Shown: positions 62,001-64,000 of the stretch, one piece after another
How the letters are laid out: each line of letters starts with the position of its first letter
How positions within the stretch are numbered: the first letter of the stretch is position 1
Source: Phoronis australis
Taxonomy: Eukaryota > Phoronida > Phoronidae
Length of the DNA stretch: 64,000 nt
Reading direction: 5' to 3'
Assembly: GCA_002633005.1 (NCBI GenBank)
Contig: NMRA01000329.1
Location: 417,894 to 481,893, forward strand
Made by a program: the position numbers and the translations under genes
Notes under the pieces: model-generated
What the model saw: only the letters and a program-made list of their open reading frames with translations
Databases searched by the model: none
What the model was told of the DNA's origin: nothing

Positions 62001-63660
62001 AAAGAAGTGATTTGAGTTGTGTACACCATGGATTATCAGAATGCTCTTCACACCCCCCATACATCATGCATTGAAGAAAACAATTCACCAAATTTCTGAA
62101 GCCCTGTGCAATTTAATGTGCTATGAAATAAACAGAAATAAATAACCTGTAAAATGTGAAAAAGAAATTAACTCCTGGAAGTAGGCGAATTAAAAAATCC
62201 GTAATTCGTATTCCGTCATTGATAAAGAAAATCAGTGGCCACTGAATGAATTTGCAAAATTTGTTTGAATTATTTTGAATAAATGTATCAGCAGTAATCG
62301 AAGTATCCATGTGCAACTTCAAGGGAATGTAGTTGTTTATTTATGTAATTGGAAGTTTAGAATGTTATAACTGGAGTCATGAAATGTGGTGAATTAACAA
62401 ACCACGTAAAGGTGAAAAATTCTTGGTTCTGTGAAAAGCAACAGTCAGAACAAATTACAGGAAAGTAAAATAATATATGATGAAATAACGAATAAAAAAA
62501 ACAAAAATCAACAATAAAACTGGTGTAGAGTGATAACGAACCTGCAAAATAAACAAAGGCATTGATTGCAAAGAAGAAAAATGCTAAAAACAAATGAGCC
62601 CCTGAAATATTATGAGTTGATGATATGGTTATCACAGTCCTACAGTTTTTTTTCAAGCGGGTCACGCCAGTGCAAGTGGTCAATGAAAAAAAGAATAAGG
62701 ACAATTGATGGAATCCATCAAATGCATTAAAATTATTAAATTCTGAAATTTTCTGGAATCAACAAGTTCATGAGAATATGTTACAGAGCAAGAAATTAAA
62801 ATCGAAAGGGTAATAAAGAAACAGAAATATGGCAATTTGTTTAACAAGTGAAAAAGGAAGATAGGGATGGTGAATAAACAGGGGACAATAAATTGAATAG
62901 CTGGCTGAATTTAATTTCAGCCCAAGTGAACATATTGATAAATGATGGTTACTAAAACCTTAGCCTTCTTTACTATAGTAAAAGTGACAGTCGCAGCTCT
63001 AGCTAAAACTGAAATTCATTCACCATCCTGAGGCATAAGGACAACGCAGCATTTTTTCTTTTTCAATGTTCATCATTGAGCAAAAATGTTCTGCTAGTGT
63101 TTGGTTGGGTTTACGATTTTTGTGCTGCATCTAGTGGTGGTTCCTTTTTCACAAATTGTAAAATTATGGAATTCCACTGAACAATTAGTGAGGAATACGT
63201 GAGGAAAGCAACTTATGCTTCTTCATTGAATTGGACCAAACACCATTGTATAACACGCCGAAACAACAAAATGGCCGACACCTTTCCTTATCAGAATGGA
63301 GTAGTGTATCACGGAATGAACTAAAGAGTGCATTGATTGATGAGTCTTCAGTGCCATTAAATCAATAAAGACCTGTAAAAGACTAGGAATAAGTGAACTC
63401 CAGAAATTTGACGCATTGATGACATGTTATGAATAGTTCAAGAAATCCCCATCATGAGAACAACCAGAAATGCAATAAATAAATGGAGATGTAATGATTG
63501 TTTGAAATGTGAAGAAAAAATAGTGAATAAATTGAATAACAAGATGGATGATGACAATATCCCATGCAGCCTGAGCAACACTGACAAAGGGGCAACTTGA
63601 TTTAACACCCCCACCAAAGAATGATTAAAGAAAGCTGCATGAAATTAATACAATTGCCAT
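53100..63660. repeat. Degenerate tandem repeats with ~1.8-kb period
   Basis: The marker ATGATGAAAGTG(G/A)AAGCT recurs at about 54753, 56544, 59201, 60970 and 61643. The marker GTGGTTCCTTTTTCAC recurs at about 56006, 57546, 60428 and 63136, with a variant at 54206. Allowing for the inserted LTR, the period is 1.77-1.80 kb for the full units; others are shortened. The plus strand is rich in A and in TGAA/ATGAAT words throughout, suggesting the unit itself grew from a very short motif. Minus-strand open frames of 60-118 codons recur only because the DNA repeats. No gene recognised. Confidence 0.8.
57892..58987. mobile_element. Solo LTR (1096 bp) of an LTR retrotransposon
   Basis: It starts TGTTACGGGG and ends CATGACA (TGT...ACA). 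The 5-bp CTAAC directly before (57887-57891) and after (58988-58992) is a perfect target-site duplication. Neighbouring tandem units lack the block, so the empty site is visible in the same window. No internal coding region is present, hence a solo LTR. Inside are four imperfect copies of AATTCGATGGACTGAATTTC (about 58575-58715) and two of GAGAGGCAACCAG. The open frame at 58218-58535 lies in the LTR and is probably not coding. Confidence 0.88.
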
Positions 63661-63671
63661 GTATAACAGGA

Positions 63672-64000
63672 GTTACCTTTTTGTTTTTCCCGCATTTTTC
63701 TTTTTTCCAGCTTTTTTTTTGTTTTCCCCACTCTTTTTGTTTTCCTGCCCTTTTTGTTTTCCCGCCTTTTTGTTTTCCCATCCTTTTTGTTTCAGCCTAT
63801 TTTGCTTTCCCGACTTTTGCTTTCCTGCCTGTTTTGCTTTACTGCCTTTTTTGCTTTCCCACCCTTTTTGTTTTCCCACCGTTTTTGCTTTTCTGCCTTT
63901 TATTGTTTTCCCAAATTTTATTGTTTTCCCACCTTTTTTGTTTTCCCGCTTGTTTCCCAGCCTCTTGTTTTCCCGCCCTTTTTATTTTCCCGCCCTTTTT
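63672..64000. repeat. Pyrimidine-rich minisatellite (CTTTTTGTTTTCCCGC)n
   Basis: Units of about 16-20 bp of TTTTTG(T/C)TTTCCC(G/A)CC continue to the end of the window. The strand is almost pure pyrimidine apart from single G and A positions. The reverse strand reads as a Lys/Gly-rich open frame, an effect of the repeat. Confidence 0.93.

Noticed and set aside
63673-63879. Lys/Gly-rich minus-strand frame (AGKQK repeats)
   Set aside because: Translation of the pyrimidine-rich minisatellite.

Overview
The window is animal (metazoan) nuclear DNA. Genes are split by GT-AG introns of roughly 0.3 to 4 kb, the base composition is AT-rich, and repeats of many kinds fill the space between genes. The gene content (MED29, PAF1, a B4GAT1-type glucuronyltransferase) and intron sizes suit an invertebrate bilaterian, perhaps an invertebrate deuterostome or lophotrochozoan. 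The species cannot be fixed from sequence alone. It is not bacterial or viral.

Three genes can be built completely. MED29 (minus strand, 4 exons between 5433 and 7649, 153 aa) and PAF1 (plus strand, 12 exons between 8017 and 19003, 463 aa) lie head to head. Their start codons are only 367 bp apart, so they very likely share a bidirectional promoter. Both proteins act on RNA polymerase II transcription (Mediator; PAF1 elongation complex). From memory, MED29 and PAF1 are also divergent neighbours in human, so this looks like an old conserved gene pair. The third gene is a B4GAT1-like type II Golgi glycosyltransferase (minus strand, 2 exons, 25053 to 30478, 421 aa). Its 4.2-kb intron holds an assembly gap and a 19-bp minisatellite. 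A short MAEA exon-like fragment at 32248-32379 and a frame-broken cysteine-rich ORF near 34.4-34.9 kb are the only other protein signals worth listing between 30.5 and 42 kb.

The rest is repeats. 0-5.4 kb: no gene resolved. 13.2-14.3 kb: a TIR DNA element inside a PAF1 intron. 21.4-23.7 kb: a satellite with a ~175-bp unit, each unit carrying a palindrome around an alternating loop. 31.8-36.1 kb: several MITE-like elements, one with clear TIRs and a TSD. 42.2-49.4 kb: two near-identical copies of a decayed L1/Tx1-like LINE into which a ~145-bp repeat with a CTAGTGG core is inserted. 49.5-53.1 kb: direct and inverted copies of another repeat. 53.1-63.6 kb: degenerate ~1.8-kb tandem units, one split by a 1.1-kb solo LTR with a perfect 5-bp target duplication. 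63.67-64 kb: a pyrimidine-rich minisatellite running off the end.

Single-N characters at 45721, 47204, 49381, 52239 and 52949 coincide with the edges of duplicated blocks, so part of the 42-53 kb duplication is probably an assembly artefact (alleles placed in series). I found no convincing novel multi-gene system. The most interesting signals are the conserved divergent gene pair, the alternating-loop palindromic satellite, and the CTCF-motif-like core shared by otherwise different repeats.
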